Below are positions 1 through 9,183 of a stretch of 64,000 bases of DNA, piece after piece (positions within the stretch are counted from its first letter, which is position 1; the number at the start of each line of letters is the position of its first letter). The notes under the pieces are model-generated. The model searched no databases, was not told where the DNA came from, and saw only the letters and a list, made by a program, of their open reading frames with translations. Both the position numbers and the translations under genes were made by a program. Source of the DNA: an uncultured Clostridia bacterium (GTDB lineage: Bacteria; Bacillota; Clostridia; TANB77; CAG-508); NCBI GenBank assembly GCA_934129745.1, contig CAKOWZ010000004.1, positions 1-64,000 on the forward strand. The letters are read 5' to 3'.

Positions 1-44
1 AAAGTGTTGAAGCAATTGACATTGAAGGATTAGAAAAAAGATAA
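1..44 (+). CDS. 3' end of a gene that starts before the window
   Basis: One reading frame enters from the left edge and ends with TAA at 42-44; its last residues would be SVEAIDIEGLEKR. Too little is visible to name a family. It is supported only by the open frame and by the fact that the next gene follows in the same direction. Confidence 0.4.
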   Translation, partial: SVEAIDIEGLEKR

Positions 45-171
45 AAAAATTGCCTACATTTAGTTGACACATACTTTATGCATTAATTTTAAAAAAACTA
101 TTGATTTTCTTACAGTTTTATGTTAATATAATATTATGTATTTATATTTATACAAAATTGGAGGTAAAAAT

Positions 172-513
172 ATGGAAGAAAGTCAAGTAAAGACTAGAAC
201 TACTTTGTTAGAAAGTTTAAAAATTATGACAAAGCAATTTTCAGAAACAATGAAAGCTGTTTTTGGAAATGATGAAGAATTTAATATAACAAGTGTTGAT
301 GATATCCCAGATTTGGATAAATATATGAATTCAGGGGATGTTGAAATTATAGAAGATATTAAAGCAATGAGAAAAATCGAAGAACAAATTCGTAAAATGG
401 AAAATAAAAGACAAAATGCAATAAAGAGTTTGGAAAAACAAAAACAAAATTCACAACCAAGAAAACATGTTAAAGCAAAGATAGTTCGTCAAGTTGAAGA
501 AAATCAAAAATAA
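172..513 (+). CDS. Small charged coiled-coil protein, unknown function
   Basis: A 113-residue protein that I do not recognise. The ATG at 172 is chosen because GGAGGT lies at 160-165; the same frame is open upstream but has no ribosome binding site there. The N-terminal half is an ordinary soluble segment. From about residue 60 it is highly charged (EDIKAMRKIEEQIRKMENKR) and should form an amphipathic helix or coiled coil, ending in a Lys/Gln-rich tail. There is no signal peptide or membrane segment. A terminator follows at once, so it is probably transcribed alone or as the last gene of its unit. Confidence 0.8.
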   Translation: MEESQVKTRTTLLESLKIMTKQFSETMKAVFGNDEEFNITSVDDIPDLDKYMNSGDVEIIEDIKAMRKIEEQIRKMENKRQNAIKSLEKQKQNSQPRKHVKAKIVRQVEENQK

Positions 514-522
514 TAAAAAAAG

Positions 523-560
523 AAAAATGAAGAATTAAAACTAAAATTCTTCATTTTTTT
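523..560 (+). terminator. Rho-independent terminator
   Basis: A 14-bp stem (arms about 523-536 and 545-558, AATGAAGAATT against AATTCTTCATT) with an 8-nt loop runs into a T-rich tract. It sits 10 bases after the stop of the gene at 172-513. Confidence 0.85.
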
Positions 561-620
561 TATATTTACTATTGACAAATTAGAAATTAATTATTATAAT
601 AATAAATGTCTTCAAGACAT

Positions 621-697
621 GGCGAGATAGCTCAGTTGGCTAGAGCATCCGGTTCATACCCGGCAGGTCGATGGTTCGAATCCATTTCTCGCTACCA
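621..697 (+). tRNA. tRNA-Met (CAT anticodon), CCA encoded
   Basis: The 77-nt cloverleaf folds fully: 7-bp acceptor stem (G1-U72 wobble), GCTC/GAGC D-stem, anticodon loop TTCATAC, T-arm with TTCGAAT, and encoded CCA. The anticodon is CAT. The initiator tRNA normally has a C1-A72 mismatch, so the G1-U72 pair favours elongator tRNA-Met; a tRNA-Ile with lysidine-modified CAT cannot be excluded by sequence alone. The first anticodon-stem pair (T27-C43) is mismatched. Confidence 0.93.
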
Positions 698-726
698 TCT
701 TTAATAGAGAAATAAATTCTCAGAAT

Positions 727-777
727 AAATAGAAGTAAACATTGATGAAATCAATTATTACTTCTATTTTTTTATTT
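727..777 (+). terminator. Terminator after the tRNA
   Basis: AAATAGAAGTAA (727-738) pairs with TTACTTCTATTT (758-769), with an inner ATTGAT/ATCAAT extension, followed by a T-run. The gene at 796-1005 converges on it, so it may act in both directions. Confidence 0.75.
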
Positions 778-795
778 TAGTCACAAAATAAAAAT

Positions 796-1005
796 TTATT
801 TTGTATTATTTAATTTCTCAAATTCTTTACACTTAATTCTATATTCCACCTGTTGAGTTAAATATCTGTAATACATATATGCTTGCTCATATTGCATAGC
901 AGGATTTACTAAAGGTGTATCATACATTTGTGAATCAAAATTAGTTTCATATGAATTAAAATTTTGTTGATTTGAAAAATTATTAAAATCCATACTTCTA
1001 TCCAT
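796..1005 (-). CDS. Small Asn/Tyr-rich protein, unknown
   Basis: A 69-residue protein. The start is supported by AAGGGGGAC just upstream on the minus strand. The first 35 residues are low complexity (Asn, Ser, Phe); the rest is a Tyr/Gln-rich helical segment (YEQAYMYYRYLTQQVEYRIK). The size and composition recall small spore-coat-associated proteins, and the next gene upstream on this strand is the sporulation gene ylbJ, but I see no family motif, so a coat role is only a guess. Confidence 0.65.
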   Translation of the reverse strand: MDRSMDFNNFSNQQNFNSYETNFDSQMYDTPLVNPAMQYEQAYMYYRYLTQQVEYRIKCKEFEKLNNTK

Positions 1006-1094
1006 AAAAAGTCCCCCTTTATAATATATTTTTGGTCATTAATAATTATATTTATATAAAATAAATAATATGAATTAATTATAATAAAAAATAA

Positions 1095-2144
1095 CTAAAA
1101 CAATGGTAAATCAAAGTAAAATAAATCAAAACTATTTAATATAATAAAAGTGTAAAATGCAGCAAATGTACCTTGTAACAATTTTCCAATCAAATACGGT
1201 TTCATAGATAATTTATTATTAGCAGCAATACTAAATATTTGCAAAAATATAGATAAACCAGCACATCCAAGTAAAAATGCAGAAATTATAATTTGAATTG
1301 ACATTTTTTTAGTATGAATACTTGAAACACAATTAAGTCCATTAGTTAATTCAAGTAAACCAATCAATATACTTTTTCCATATTCAGGAGAAATATGAAA
1401 ATATACTAAAGAATTGCTCAAAGTTTCTATTAAATTAAGACTATTTAAAATAGAAATTATTATAGAAAATAATACAATAAAACCACCAATTAATAAAATC
1501 GTAGAAATCGCATTAGTAATACTTGTACTTAAAATTCCACCTAAATCGGAAATTTCATAATTTTTATTTATAGTATCATATCTAAAACAGCTTTTTTTAG
1601 ATTTAAGTAAATTGTGTTTACTAATAAATCCAAATATTATTCCAACTGTTAAACAAGCTAAAATATGTGTTATAAATAAAATTATGCCTATTTTAGAATC
1701 TCCAAAAAGACTTATACCAACAGTACCTATTATAAATAATGGACCAGAATTATTTGTAAATGCAAGCATTCTTTCAGCTTCAGGTTTAGTGCATGTGCCA
1801 TCTTCAATAAATTTATTTACAATTTTTGCACCAACAGGGTAACCACTAATAATGCCCATTATAAAAGCATAACTTCCTTCTCCTGGAACATTAAATAATG
1901 GCCTCATAAATTTATTAGTAAATTTGCCAAGATAATATGGAACATTGGTGTAATTTAATAATTCAGTTGCAATAAAAAATGGAAATAATGATGGAACAAC
2001 ATTTTTTGCCCAAAGTGATAATCCATTTTTGGCAGCTGATAAATTACTTTTTGAGAAAATCACTAAAAACAATAAAAATAGTGTGAATAATAGTGTTAAT
2101 CCATTTTTTTTAAGATTTATAAAAACAAATTTGTTAAATTTCAT
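1095..2144 (-). CDS. ylbJ: Sporulation integral membrane protein YlbJ
   Basis: A 349-residue polytopic membrane protein with about eight hydrophobic segments. The segment FIMGIISGYPVGAKIV followed by a conserved TNNSGPLFI stretch is characteristic of the YlbJ subgroup of the nucleoside-transporter-gate superfamily. In Bacillus and Clostridium ylbJ is needed for a late sporulation step and is restricted to spore formers; that is family knowledge. The start has AAGGAA upstream (minus strand). Its presence marks the organism as endospore-forming by descent. Confidence 0.9.
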   Translation of the reverse strand: MKFNKFVFINLKKNGLTLLFTLFLLFLVIFSKSNLSAAKNGLSLWAKNVVPSLFPFFIATELLNYTNVPYYLGKFTNKFMRPLFNVPGEGSYAFIMGIISGYPVGAKIVNKFIEDGTCTKPEAERMLAFTNNSGPLFIIGTVGISLFGDSKIGIILFITHILACLTVGIIFGFISKHNLLKSKKSCFRYDTINKNYEISDLGGILSTSITNAISTILLIGGFIVLFSIIISILNSLNLIETLSNSLVYFHISPEYGKSILIGLLELTNGLNCVSSIHTKKMSIQIIISAFLLGCAGLSIFLQIFSIAANNKLSMKPYLIGKLLQGTFAAFYTFIILNSFDLFYFDLPLF

Positions 2145-2292
2145 TTTTCTATTCCTTATGTATATATTTAGGTTTTTTAAAGGATAAGCCTATAAACTTT
2201 ATTGATTAATTGTATGCTTGGACTTTTGAAATATTCCAGGTTCAAATAAGCAAAATTTACTAAAAAATAGGCAAATTTTGTTTTAATATTAA

Positions 2293-2321
2293 TTGACGTG
2301 AGAACAAAAATTTGGTATAAT
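2293..2321 (+). promoter_or_regulatory. Sigma-A promoter for the TSCPD-mfd unit
   Basis: TTGACG (2293-2298), a 17-nt spacer and TATAAT (2316-2321) preceded by TGG, an extended -10. Transcription should start near 2328. The leader then contains a perfect 13-bp hairpin (2363-2375 with 2397-2409) immediately before the AAGGA ribosome binding site of the first gene. Confidence 0.85.
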
Positions 2322-2421
2322 AGTAAAGTATTAATATAAAATTATAAATAATGAAAGGTAAGTATAATATATTTAGATATATAAATATTTAATACATAAA
2401 TATATTATATAAGGAACAAAT

Positions 2422-2676
2422 ATGGAATACAGATATAAACCACAAGGTGTATGCTCAAGAGAAATGATAATAGATGTTGAAAATAATATTATAAAAAATA
2501 TACAAGTAATAAATGGTTGTGATGGAAATTTAAAAGGAATTTCAAAATTAATAATTGGAATGAATATAGATGATGTAATAAATAAATTAAAAGGAATAGA
2601 ATGTGGATTTAAAAATACATCATGTCCAGACCAAATTGCAATTGCATTAGAAAGAATTAAAGCTGGTGAATTATAA
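2422..2676 (+). CDS. TSCPD domain protein (TIGR03905 type)
   Basis: An 84-residue protein made only of the TSCPD domain, the small cysteine-containing domain also found at the C-terminus of some class II ribonucleotide reductases. Visible cysteines are in QGVCSREM, NGCDGN, GIECGF and TSCPDQ; the last gives the domain its name. The stand-alone form is common in Clostridia; its biochemical role is unknown. AAGGAA precedes the ATG. The stop is 25 bases before the mfd start, so the two are probably co-transcribed from the promoter at 2293. Confidence 0.9.
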   Translation: MEYRYKPQGVCSREMIIDVENNIIKNIQVINGCDGNLKGISKLIIGMNIDDVINKLKGIECGFKNTSCPDQIAIALERIKAGEL

Positions 2677-2701
2677 TATTAAAATATTGGAGGAATTGAA
2701 A

Positions 2702-5700
2702 TTGAATATTTTAATAAAAGAATTAGAAAATTCAAAAAAATTTTCAGAAGTAATTAATCATATAAAAAATCAAAAAAGTCAGATAAGTTTATCTGGCTTA
2801 TCTGACATGGGAAAAGTTCAGATGATTGCTGGATTACAAGATAGTTTAAAACAAAATATTTGTGTAATTACATATAATCAGATTCAAGCTAAAAGATTAT
2901 TAAAAGATTTATTATATTTTAATGATAAAGTTGCAATTTTCCCTAAAAAAGAACTTGTAACATATGATTATATTGCAGAAAGTAAAGATTTGCCATATGA
3001 AAGAATAGAAGTTTTAAATAAAATACATGAAAATAAAATTAATATTTTAATAGTAACAATTGAATCAGTTATGCAAGATTTGTTACCAAAAGATGTTTTA
3101 TATAAAAACACAATAAAATTATCTGTTGGAGATATAATAAAAATAGATTATTTAAAACAAAAATTAATTGATTTAGGATATGAAAGAAAAGAATTAATTG
3201 ATGGTAGAGGACAATTTAGTGTAAGAGGTGGAATTGTCGATATTTCTATGTCTGAAAACCAAGGAATTAGATTAGAATTTTGGGGAGATGAAATAGATTC
3301 AATAAGAAGATTTGATATAATTTCACAAAGATCTATTGAAATGATTAATAGTTATCAAATAAATCCATCACATGAATATATTTTGGAAAATGGGTTAGAT
3401 AAGGTTATTGAAAATATAGAAAAATATAATTATGAAAATAAGCAAAATCTTAAAGAAGATATTGAAATTATTCGTTCAGGTGATTATATAAGTAAAATTG
3501 ATAAATATTTTAATTGTTTTTATAGTAAAAAATCTAATATATTAGAATATGTAAATAATTTTACTCTTGTATTTGATGAATACATTAAAATCAGTCAAAG
3601 GGTTGATAATATTAAGATTGAAAATAATAATATTGTTAAAAATTTGATAGATAAAGAAAAAAGTGTTCCTGATGTAATAAGTAATTTAGTTGAATTTAAA
3701 AATGTTTATAAAGATGTTATTGAAAAAAATGAAGAAAAAAGTGAAAATACAAATATTTATTTATTTAAAGATGATATAGTTACTCAAAAATTAACAAATA
3801 CAATTTTTAATTTTAATTATAGAGATATATTATTTTATAAAAATGAAATTGAAAGTTTGTGTAATAATTTACAAGATAGTATCAAAAAGAAAAAAAAGAT
3901 TATCATTTTAGGTGGTAGTGAAGAAAATGCAAGAAAAATAGGTATTTTGTTAAAAGATAGAAATATTGAAACTATATTTGTTGAAAATCAAAAAGATATA
4001 GAATTTAATGATATATCAATTCCTGTTTTGACAACAGGTGCTTTAACCTCTGGGTTTGAGGCAATAGATTGTAATTTATTTGTAATATCAAGTGAAGATT
4101 TTTTCACATCAATACCTGTAAAAAAGAAAAAGGTTTCAAAAGATTTTAATAATGCTGAAAAAGTTGTTTTTGCAGATTTAAATATTGGTGATTATGTTGT
4201 TCATCAATCACATGGAATTGGACAATATATTGGTGTTAATACAATTGAAGCAGATGGTGTAACAAAAGATTATATAAAAATAAGATATTTAGATGATGAT
4301 ATTTTATATGTTCCAACAGCAAATATGGATTCAATTAGAAAATATGTTGGATCAGAAGGAACACCTAAAATATATAAATTAGGTGGAAAAGATTGGTCAA
4401 AAATAAAAGAAAGAGTAAAAAATAATTTACGTGAAGTTGCAAAAGAATTAATTGAATTATATGCAAAAAGAGAGAAAATTAAAGGTTTTGCATTTAGTAA
4501 AGATACAGATTGGCAACACCAATTTGAAGAGAATTTTGAATATGTTGAAACAGAAGACCAATTACGTTGTATAGAAGAAGTAAAAAAAGATATGGAACAA
4601 CCTAAACCAATGGATAGATTATTATGTGGTGATGTTGGATATGGTAAAACAGAAGTTGCAATAAGAGCTGCTTTTAAGGCTGTTATGGATCATAAACAAG
4701 TTGCATATTTAGTTCCAACAACAGTTCTTGCAAATCAACAATTTGAAGAATTTAGAAAAAGAATGAAAGATTTTGCAATTAATGTTGAGGTTTTAAATAG
4801 ATTTAGAACAAAAAAACAACAAGATGAAATTATAAGAAAATTAGCATTAGGTGAAATAGATGTTGTTGTAGGAACACATAGAATTTTGAGTAAAGATGTA
4901 GAATTCAAAGATTTAGGATTATTAATAATAGATGAGGAACACAGATTTGGTGTTAAGGCAAAAGAAAAAATTAAACAATTAAAAAATAGTATTGATGTTT
5001 TAACAATGACTGCTACACCAATCCCTAGAACCCTTCATATGTCTATTGTTGGTGTTAGAGATATGTCTGTTATTTATGAGCCACCTCAAATTAGAAAACC
5101 AGTTCAGACTTATGTTTTAGAATATGATAAAGATGTTATAAAAGAAGCAATTATGAAAGAGATTGAACGTGGTGGACAGGTGTTTTATTTGTATAATAAT
5201 GTTGAAAATATTGCTAATAAAGCTTTAGAGATTTCTAATATGGTACCAGAAGCTGAGGTATCTTTTGCAAATGGTAGAATGACAGGTAGAGAAATTGAAG
5301 AAATAATGTCAGATTTTATAAATAAAAAAACAAATGTATTAGTATGTACAACAATTCTTGAATCTGGAATTGATATTCCTAATGCAAACACAATTATTGT
5401 TGAAAATGCAGATAGATTAGGTTTAGCTCAATTATATCAAATCCGTGGAAGGGTTGGTAGAAGTGATAAACAAGCATATGCATATATAACATATAGACCA
5501 GATAAATTATTATCAGAAGTTGCTGACAAACGTTTAAAAGCAATAAAAGAATTTACAGAATTTGGTTCAGGTTTTAAAATAGCAATGCGTGACCTTGAAA
5601 TAAGAGGTGCAGGAAGTATGCTTGGTGAAATTCAACATGGTCATATGGAACAAGTAGGTTATGATATGTATTGTAAATTATTAGACCAAGTAATTAAAGA

Positions 5701-6205
5701 AACACAAGGAATTGATGTTCAAGAAGATATTGATGTACAAATTGATTTAAATATTTCAAGTTATATTCCAGATAAATATATTGAAGATTCAAGTCAAAAG
5801 ATTGAAATATATCAAGATATTGCACTTTGCAAAAATGAAGAAGATATTGCTAATATTGTTGATGAATTGATTGATAGATATGGTAATATTCCAAATGAAG
5901 TTGAAAATTTACTTGAAATTGTACGTATAAAAGAATTGTGCAGAAGAAATAATATTACTAAATTAAGCAGAAAAAATAATGGTTTTGTATTTTATTTTGA
6001 TGAAAGTAAATTTGATTTTGGTGTTGTTGATAAATTAATTAAAGTTTATGGATATAATATAAGTTTTTCTCCTGGAAAAACTCCATATGTTACTTTAAAA
6101 AGTAAAGCTGTAACTCCAGATGAACAGTTTGAAGAGATTAAAAAATTTTTTGCATTTATAGGAACTTCACCAAATATGGGTGATACCTTAAAAAATGCAC
6201 ACTGA
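2702..6205 (+). CDS. mfd: Transcription-repair coupling factor Mfd
   Basis: The 1167-residue Mfd translocase displaces RNA polymerase stalled at DNA lesions and recruits UvrA. Domains in order: a UvrB-like N-terminal module, the CarD-like RNA-polymerase-interaction domain (LNIGDYVVHQSHGIGQY, about residues 490-505), the RecG-like helicase with GDVGYGKTEVA (about 640) and IIDEEHRFG (about 740), and the C-terminal TRCF domain. I place the start at TTG 2702 because GGAGG at 2689-2693 lies 8 bases upstream; a GTG at 2666 in the same frame has no such site. Length and domain set are those of the family. Confidence 0.96.
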   Translation: MNILIKELENSKKFSEVINHIKNQKSQISLSGLSDMGKVQMIAGLQDSLKQNICVITYNQIQAKRLLKDLLYFNDKVAIFPKKELVTYDYIAESKDLPYERIEVLNKIHENKINILIVTIESVMQDLLPKDVLYKNTIKLSVGDIIKIDYLKQKLIDLGYERKELIDGRGQFSVRGGIVDISMSENQGIRLEFWGDEIDSIRRFDIISQRSIEMINSYQINPSHEYILENGLDKVIENIEKYNYENKQNLKEDIEIIRSGDYISKIDKYFNCFYSKKSNILEYVNNFTLVFDEYIKISQRVDNIKIENNNIVKNLIDKEKSVPDVISNLVEFKNVYKDVIEKNEEKSENTNIYLFKDDIVTQKLTNTIFNFNYRDILFYKNEIESLCNNLQDSIKKKKKIIILGGSEENARKIGILLKDRNIETIFVENQKDIEFNDISIPVLTTGALTSGFEAIDCNLFVISSEDFFTSIPVKKKKVSKDFNNAEKVVFADLNIGDYVVHQSHGIGQYIGVNTIEADGVTKDYIKIRYLDDDILYVPTANMDSIRKYVGSEGTPKIYKLGGKDWSKIKERVKNNLREVAKELIELYAKREKIKGFAFSKDTDWQHQFEENFEYVETEDQLRCIEEVKKDMEQPKPMDRLLCGDVGYGKTEVAIRAAFKAVMDHKQVAYLVPTTVLANQQFEEFRKRMKDFAINVEVLNRFRTKKQQDEIIRKLALGEIDVVVGTHRILSKDVEFKDLGLLIIDEEHRFGVKAKEKIKQLKNSIDVLTMTATPIPRTLHMSIVGVRDMSVIYEPPQIRKPVQTYVLEYDKDVIKEAIMKEIERGGQVFYLYNNVENIANKALEISNMVPEAEVSFANGRMTGREIEEIMSDFINKKTNVLVCTTILESGIDIPNANTIIVENADRLGLAQLYQIRGRVGRSDKQAYAYITYRPDKLLSEVADKRLKAIKEFTEFGSGFKIAMRDLEIRGAGSMLGEIQHGHMEQVGYDMYCKLLDQVIKETQGIDVQEDIDVQIDLNISSYIPDKYIEDSSQKIEIYQDIALCKNEEDIANIVDELIDRYGNIPNEVENLLEIVRIKELCRRNNITKLSRKNNGFVFYFDESKFDFGVVDKLIKVYGYNISFSPGKTPYVTLKSKAVTPDEQFEEIKKFFAFIGTSPNMGDTLKNAH

Positions 6206-6230
6206 AAATAGAAAGGAAAGTTATTAAAAA

Positions 6231-7016
6231 ATGCAAGTGATAACTAGTAAAGACAATGAGTTTGTAAAAAATGTAAAAAAATTGAAAGAAAAAAAATATA
6301 GAGATGAAAAAAATCAATTTGTGGTTGAAGGAATAAAACTAGTTGGAGAGGCAATTGAGGAAAATACAGATATTGATAGTATTATTGTGTGTGAAAATTG
6401 TGTTAATAATGATTCAATTGAAAAAAAGATGATGTATGAAATTGCAAAACATAATTGTGTTTATGTTTCAGAAAAAGTATTTGATACACTTTCAGATGTA
6501 ACAAATCCACAAGGAATTATGGCTGTTATTAATAGGAAACATAATAATTTTGAAATTGATTATTCTCAAGATTTTATAGTTGTTTTAGATGGGATTCAAG
6601 ACCCTGGAAATCTTGGCACAATTTTGAGAACTATTGATGCTGCAGGATTAAATCAAGTTATAATTTCAAAAGAAACTGCAGATAGTTTTAATCCAAAGGT
6701 TGTAAGATCTACAATGGGAGGAATTTTTAGAGTTAATGTAATTAAATCTGAAAATTTAATTGAAACATTAAAAAATATGAAAAGCCATGGGTTTGAAGTT
6801 GTTGTTACATCTTTAGATACTGATAATAGTGTTTATGATATTAATTATAATAAAAAAGTAATTGTAATTGGAAATGAGGCTAATGGTGTTTCAAAACCTG
6901 TACAAGATGTGGCTGATAAAAAAGTGAAAATTCCAATGCTTGGTAAAACTGAAAGTTTGAATGCTAGTGTTGCCGCAGGTATTATGATTTATGAATATGT
7001 TAGAAGTAAAATTTGA
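6231..7016 (+). CDS. TrmH/SpoU family RNA 2'-O-methyltransferase
   Basis: A 261-residue SPOUT methyltransferase. Residues 1-95 form the N-terminal substrate-binding domain (FVVEGIKLVGEAI). The SpoU catalytic part has VLDGIQDPGNLGTILRT, then VIGNEANGVS and IPMLGKTESLNASVAAGI, the three canonical motifs with the knot region and catalytic Arg/Asn/Glu residues. The family 2'-O-methylates rRNA or tRNA ribose using S-adenosylmethionine; the exact target cannot be read here. It follows mfd by 25 bases with GAAAGGAAAG as ribosome binding site, so it likely shares that transcript. Confidence 0.92.
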   Translation: MQVITSKDNEFVKNVKKLKEKKYRDEKNQFVVEGIKLVGEAIEENTDIDSIIVCENCVNNDSIEKKMMYEIAKHNCVYVSEKVFDTLSDVTNPQGIMAVINRKHNNFEIDYSQDFIVVLDGIQDPGNLGTILRTIDAAGLNQVIISKETADSFNPKVVRSTMGGIFRVNVIKSENLIETLKNMKSHGFEVVVTSLDTDNSVYDINYNKKVIVIGNEANGVSKPVQDVADKKVKIPMLGKTESLNASVAAGIMIYEYVRSKI

Positions 7017-7022
7017 TTTAAT

Positions 7023-7064
7023 AAAAAATAGAAGAATGGTTTATACACTATTCTTCTATTTTTG
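7023..7064. terminator. Bidirectional terminator
   Basis: AAAATAGAAGAAT pairs with ATTCTTCTATTTT around a 12-nt loop. It lies between convergent genes and has A-runs on the left and T-runs on the right, so it can end transcripts in both directions. The minus-strand gene's stop codon (7048-7050) falls inside it. Confidence 0.8.
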
Positions 7065-7659
7065 AATTAGAATAATTAAAATTGTTATCTAAAGAATTAT
7101 TTAAATTATTGCTATTGCTATTGTTATTATTATTATTATTGTTATTATTATTATTGTTATTATTGTTGTTATTGTTATTATTGTTGTTATTATCGTTATT
7201 AATATTAACATCATTATTTAAGTTACCATTAAAATCAGAAATTCCAGCAGGTAGAGCTAACATTGTTTGAGCAGGTAATGAAATAAATTTACATGAAATC
7301 AATTTTTTTATTTTGATGAAAAATAATTTAAATTTATTTTGTGTATTAAATTCTTTATTAGTTAAATTAGCACTATATTCTAATTTTTTTAAAGTAGTAA
7401 CACCATAATGTTCATAAATTTCTATAAATTTTTTTTCATTAATTAATGATTTTAATTCTTGTTTTTTATATTTATATGGAACATATTTTAAATAAGCCTT
7501 TTTACCATATTTATCATATATTTTTTGAAATTTATAATATGATTTTTGAAATTCAATATTTGAATGAAATATTTTGTTAAACTGATATTCTTCATATTCA
7601 ATTTCATCAACAATATTTTGTACTTCCAATTTAATCTTTTGTTTTAATTGTGTATCCAT
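7048..7659 (-). CDS. Unknown protein with poly-asparagine tail
   Basis: A 203-residue protein. The ATG at 7659 is chosen because GGAGG (reverse of CCTCC at 7666-7670) is 6 bases upstream; an upstream TTG would overlap the binding site. Residues 1-110 are charged and helical with many Lys/Tyr; residues 115-145 contain a mildly hydrophobic patch (KFISLPAQTMLALPAGISDF). After that comes an almost pure asparagine tract of more than 30 residues, then NSLDNNFNYSNSKIEE. I recognise no family. The Asn tract is encoded by an AAT/AAC microsatellite and may vary in length. Confidence 0.7.
   Translation of the reverse strand: MDTQLKQKIKLEVQNIVDEIEYEEYQFNKIFHSNIEFQKSYYKFQKIYDKYGKKAYLKYVPYKYKKQELKSLINEKKFIEIYEHYGVTTLKKLEYSANLTNKEFNTQNKFKLFFIKIKKLISCKFISLPAQTMLALPAGISDFNGNLNNDVNINNDNNNNNNNNNNNNNNNNNNNNNNNNSNSNNLNNSLDNNFNYSNSKIEE
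7106..7205. repeat. ATT/GTT trinucleotide microsatellite coding poly-Asn
   Basis: About 100 bases of nearly uninterrupted TTATTATTG-type triplets, which read AAT/AAC on the coding (minus) strand. Whole-triplet expansion would change only the number of Asn residues. Confidence 0.85.
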
Positions 7660-7740
7660 TAACAACCTCCATTTTTAATAGTTTTAAAAGTATATTTATT
7701 TTGGATTTTGATATTTAAATTTATTTTTTATACTAAAAGC

Positions 7741-7769
7741 ATTTTATCATATTAGTTAATTTAATACAA
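7741..7769 (-). promoter_or_regulatory. Promoter of the poly-Asn gene
   Basis: On the minus strand TTGTAT, a 17-nt spacer and TAAAAT preceded by TGA. It reads toward 7659. The 7666-7980 gap holds this promoter and the divergent one at 7888; I see nothing else in it. Confidence 0.6.
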
Positions 7770-7887
7770 TAGAAAGATTAACATAAAAATGAATTATGGA
7801 TTTTTTAATATATTTATAAAATTCTTTTTTTATAAGTTAAATAATATTGAAAAAACTCTGGAATCACTTGAAAAATAGCAAAAAAGA

Positions 7888-7916
7888 TTGATTTTTTGTA
7901 AAATTTATGGTATAAT
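7888..7916 (+). promoter_or_regulatory. Promoter of the membrane zincin gene
   Basis: TTGATT (7888-7893), 17-nt spacer, TATAAT (7911-7916) with the extended -10 TGG seen at several promoters in this window. Confidence 0.75.
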
Positions 7917-7980
7917 GAAAAACAGTTGAATTTATTAACTAAATATAAAACACACAAAAGAAAAGGAGAACAAAAAAGTC

Positions 7981-8877
7981 ATGGCTAAGAAAAAGCACAT
8001 CAAAAAGGTAATCATTCAGTCGGTGAAGGTATATTCAACATTAGCATTAATTGCTATCATTATGTATGTTTCTGTATGTTTTGTGTACTACCAAACACGG
8101 GAATACAAATATGTACAAGGCATGTTTAGAATAGACAATGTAATATATGTAGACAGTGAACCTGAAGTTACATTTACACCAACTGAAAATGAGGAAACTC
8201 TATTTCAAATTACTAAAAGAGCAGTGTTAAATAGCAATGTTGCAAAAAAATATAGCTTTTTGAATTGGCAAAATGTAAAAGATGCTAGTTTAAAATGTTG
8301 CCCACAAAATGATGATACAATAATTGCTCAGTATACAAAATCTGAAAATTGTGTTTATTTGAGCAAAAGAGACATGAGTGAAAATATAATTATTCGTGTA
8401 TTTATGCATGAATTGATTCATTCAGCAACAATTGATGGCAAAGTACAAGGAACATTATATGAGGCAATTGCTGAGAAATTGACATATGAACTTATAGATG
8501 AATTTGGCTTAAGTACAGATATGTCAACTGGTTATGGATTATATATTTGGCAATATGAAATGTATGAAACCATAATTGACAAAAATATTGTTGAATATAT
8601 TTACAATGGTGAACTTGAAGCAATTGTAAATGAATATACAGAAACAGCGTATTTTGAATATGCTGATAGTGCTTTGGCATATGCATATGATGAAGAAAAT
8701 GAAAAAAAGAGAAATAGATATTTGCGGATATCTCAGGATGTGTTAGTTCATTTTGCAGAATCATATATTACAAAAAATTATGATTCTACAACAGCTCAGG
8801 AAAAACTTAAACAAGTGGAAGATATGCTTCTTATAAAGGAAAAATATTTTTCTAAGATACTTAATGGAGAGAATTGA
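7981..8877 (+). CDS. Membrane-anchored zinc metalloprotease-like protein
   Basis: A 298-residue protein with a basic N-terminus, one transmembrane segment (about residues 15-36) and an outward domain. FMHELIHSAT (near residue 142) has the HExxH zinc site; EAIAEKLTYEL about 15 residues later could supply the glutamate ligand of a gluzincin. The family beyond that is not recognised; substrate unknown. AAAGGAG lies 12 bases before the ATG. The gene uses CGG twice in frame (ACA CGG GAA at 8098, TTG CGG ATA near 8724), unlike the AT-rich core genes here; at both a +1 shift would quickly hit a stop, so CGG must be read in frame. Confidence 0.8.
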   Translation: MAKKKHIKKVIIQSVKVYSTLALIAIIMYVSVCFVYYQTREYKYVQGMFRIDNVIYVDSEPEVTFTPTENEETLFQITKRAVLNSNVAKKYSFLNWQNVKDASLKCCPQNDDTIIAQYTKSENCVYLSKRDMSENIIIRVFMHELIHSATIDGKVQGTLYEAIAEKLTYELIDEFGLSTDMSTGYGLYIWQYEMYETIIDKNIVEYIYNGELEAIVNEYTETAYFEYADSALAYAYDEENEKKRNRYLRISQDVLVHFAESYITKNYDSTTAQEKLKQVEDMLLIKEKYFSKILNGEN

Positions 8878-8898
8878 GCACAAATAATATGTTTAGTA

Positions 8899-8929
8899 AA
8901 AAAACACGGATAATTCCGTGTTTTTTTAT
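8899..8929 (+). terminator. Rho-independent terminator
   Basis: ACACGGA / TTCCGTGT stem with a short loop, A-run before and T7 after, following the zincin gene. The rest of the gap to aspS is AT-rich with two copies of AATGCTTGAAAAA near 9075 and 9098 and the aspS promoter. Confidence 0.9.
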
Positions 8930-9111
8930 TAGTACTAAAATTATTATTTATATTTTAGAGTTCTTTTTTATAATCTATTAATAAATCACGGTTTAAGAGA
9001 TAAAAGTAAAAAAAATAAATCATAAAACTTTATATTATTTTGACAATTTGAAGCTAATCTCCAAGATGTTCAAAAATGCTTGAAAAAATGTCAAAAAATG
9101 CTTGAAAAATA

Positions 9112-9139
9112 TTGAAATTTTCCATTTTTTTGGTATAAT
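9112..9139 (+). promoter_or_regulatory. Promoter of aspS
   Basis: TTGAAA (9112-9117), 16-nt spacer, TATAAT (9134-9139) with extended TGG. No T-box or other long leader is present: the start codon is about 40 bases downstream. Confidence 0.75.
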
Positions 9140-9183
9140 AGACATATTAAAACTATCACAAAAAGATGAAAGGAATGAAAACT

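Noticed and set aside
7082..7270. Plus-strand ORF coding a long leucine run
   Set aside because: It is the antisense of the poly-Asn microsatellite; no ribosome binding site and no normal protein sequence outside the run.
9061..9110. Two AATGCTTGAAAAA repeats before aspS as operator or CRISPR-like array
   Set aside because: Only two imperfect copies in AT-rich DNA, no spacer regularity and no cas genes anywhere in the window.
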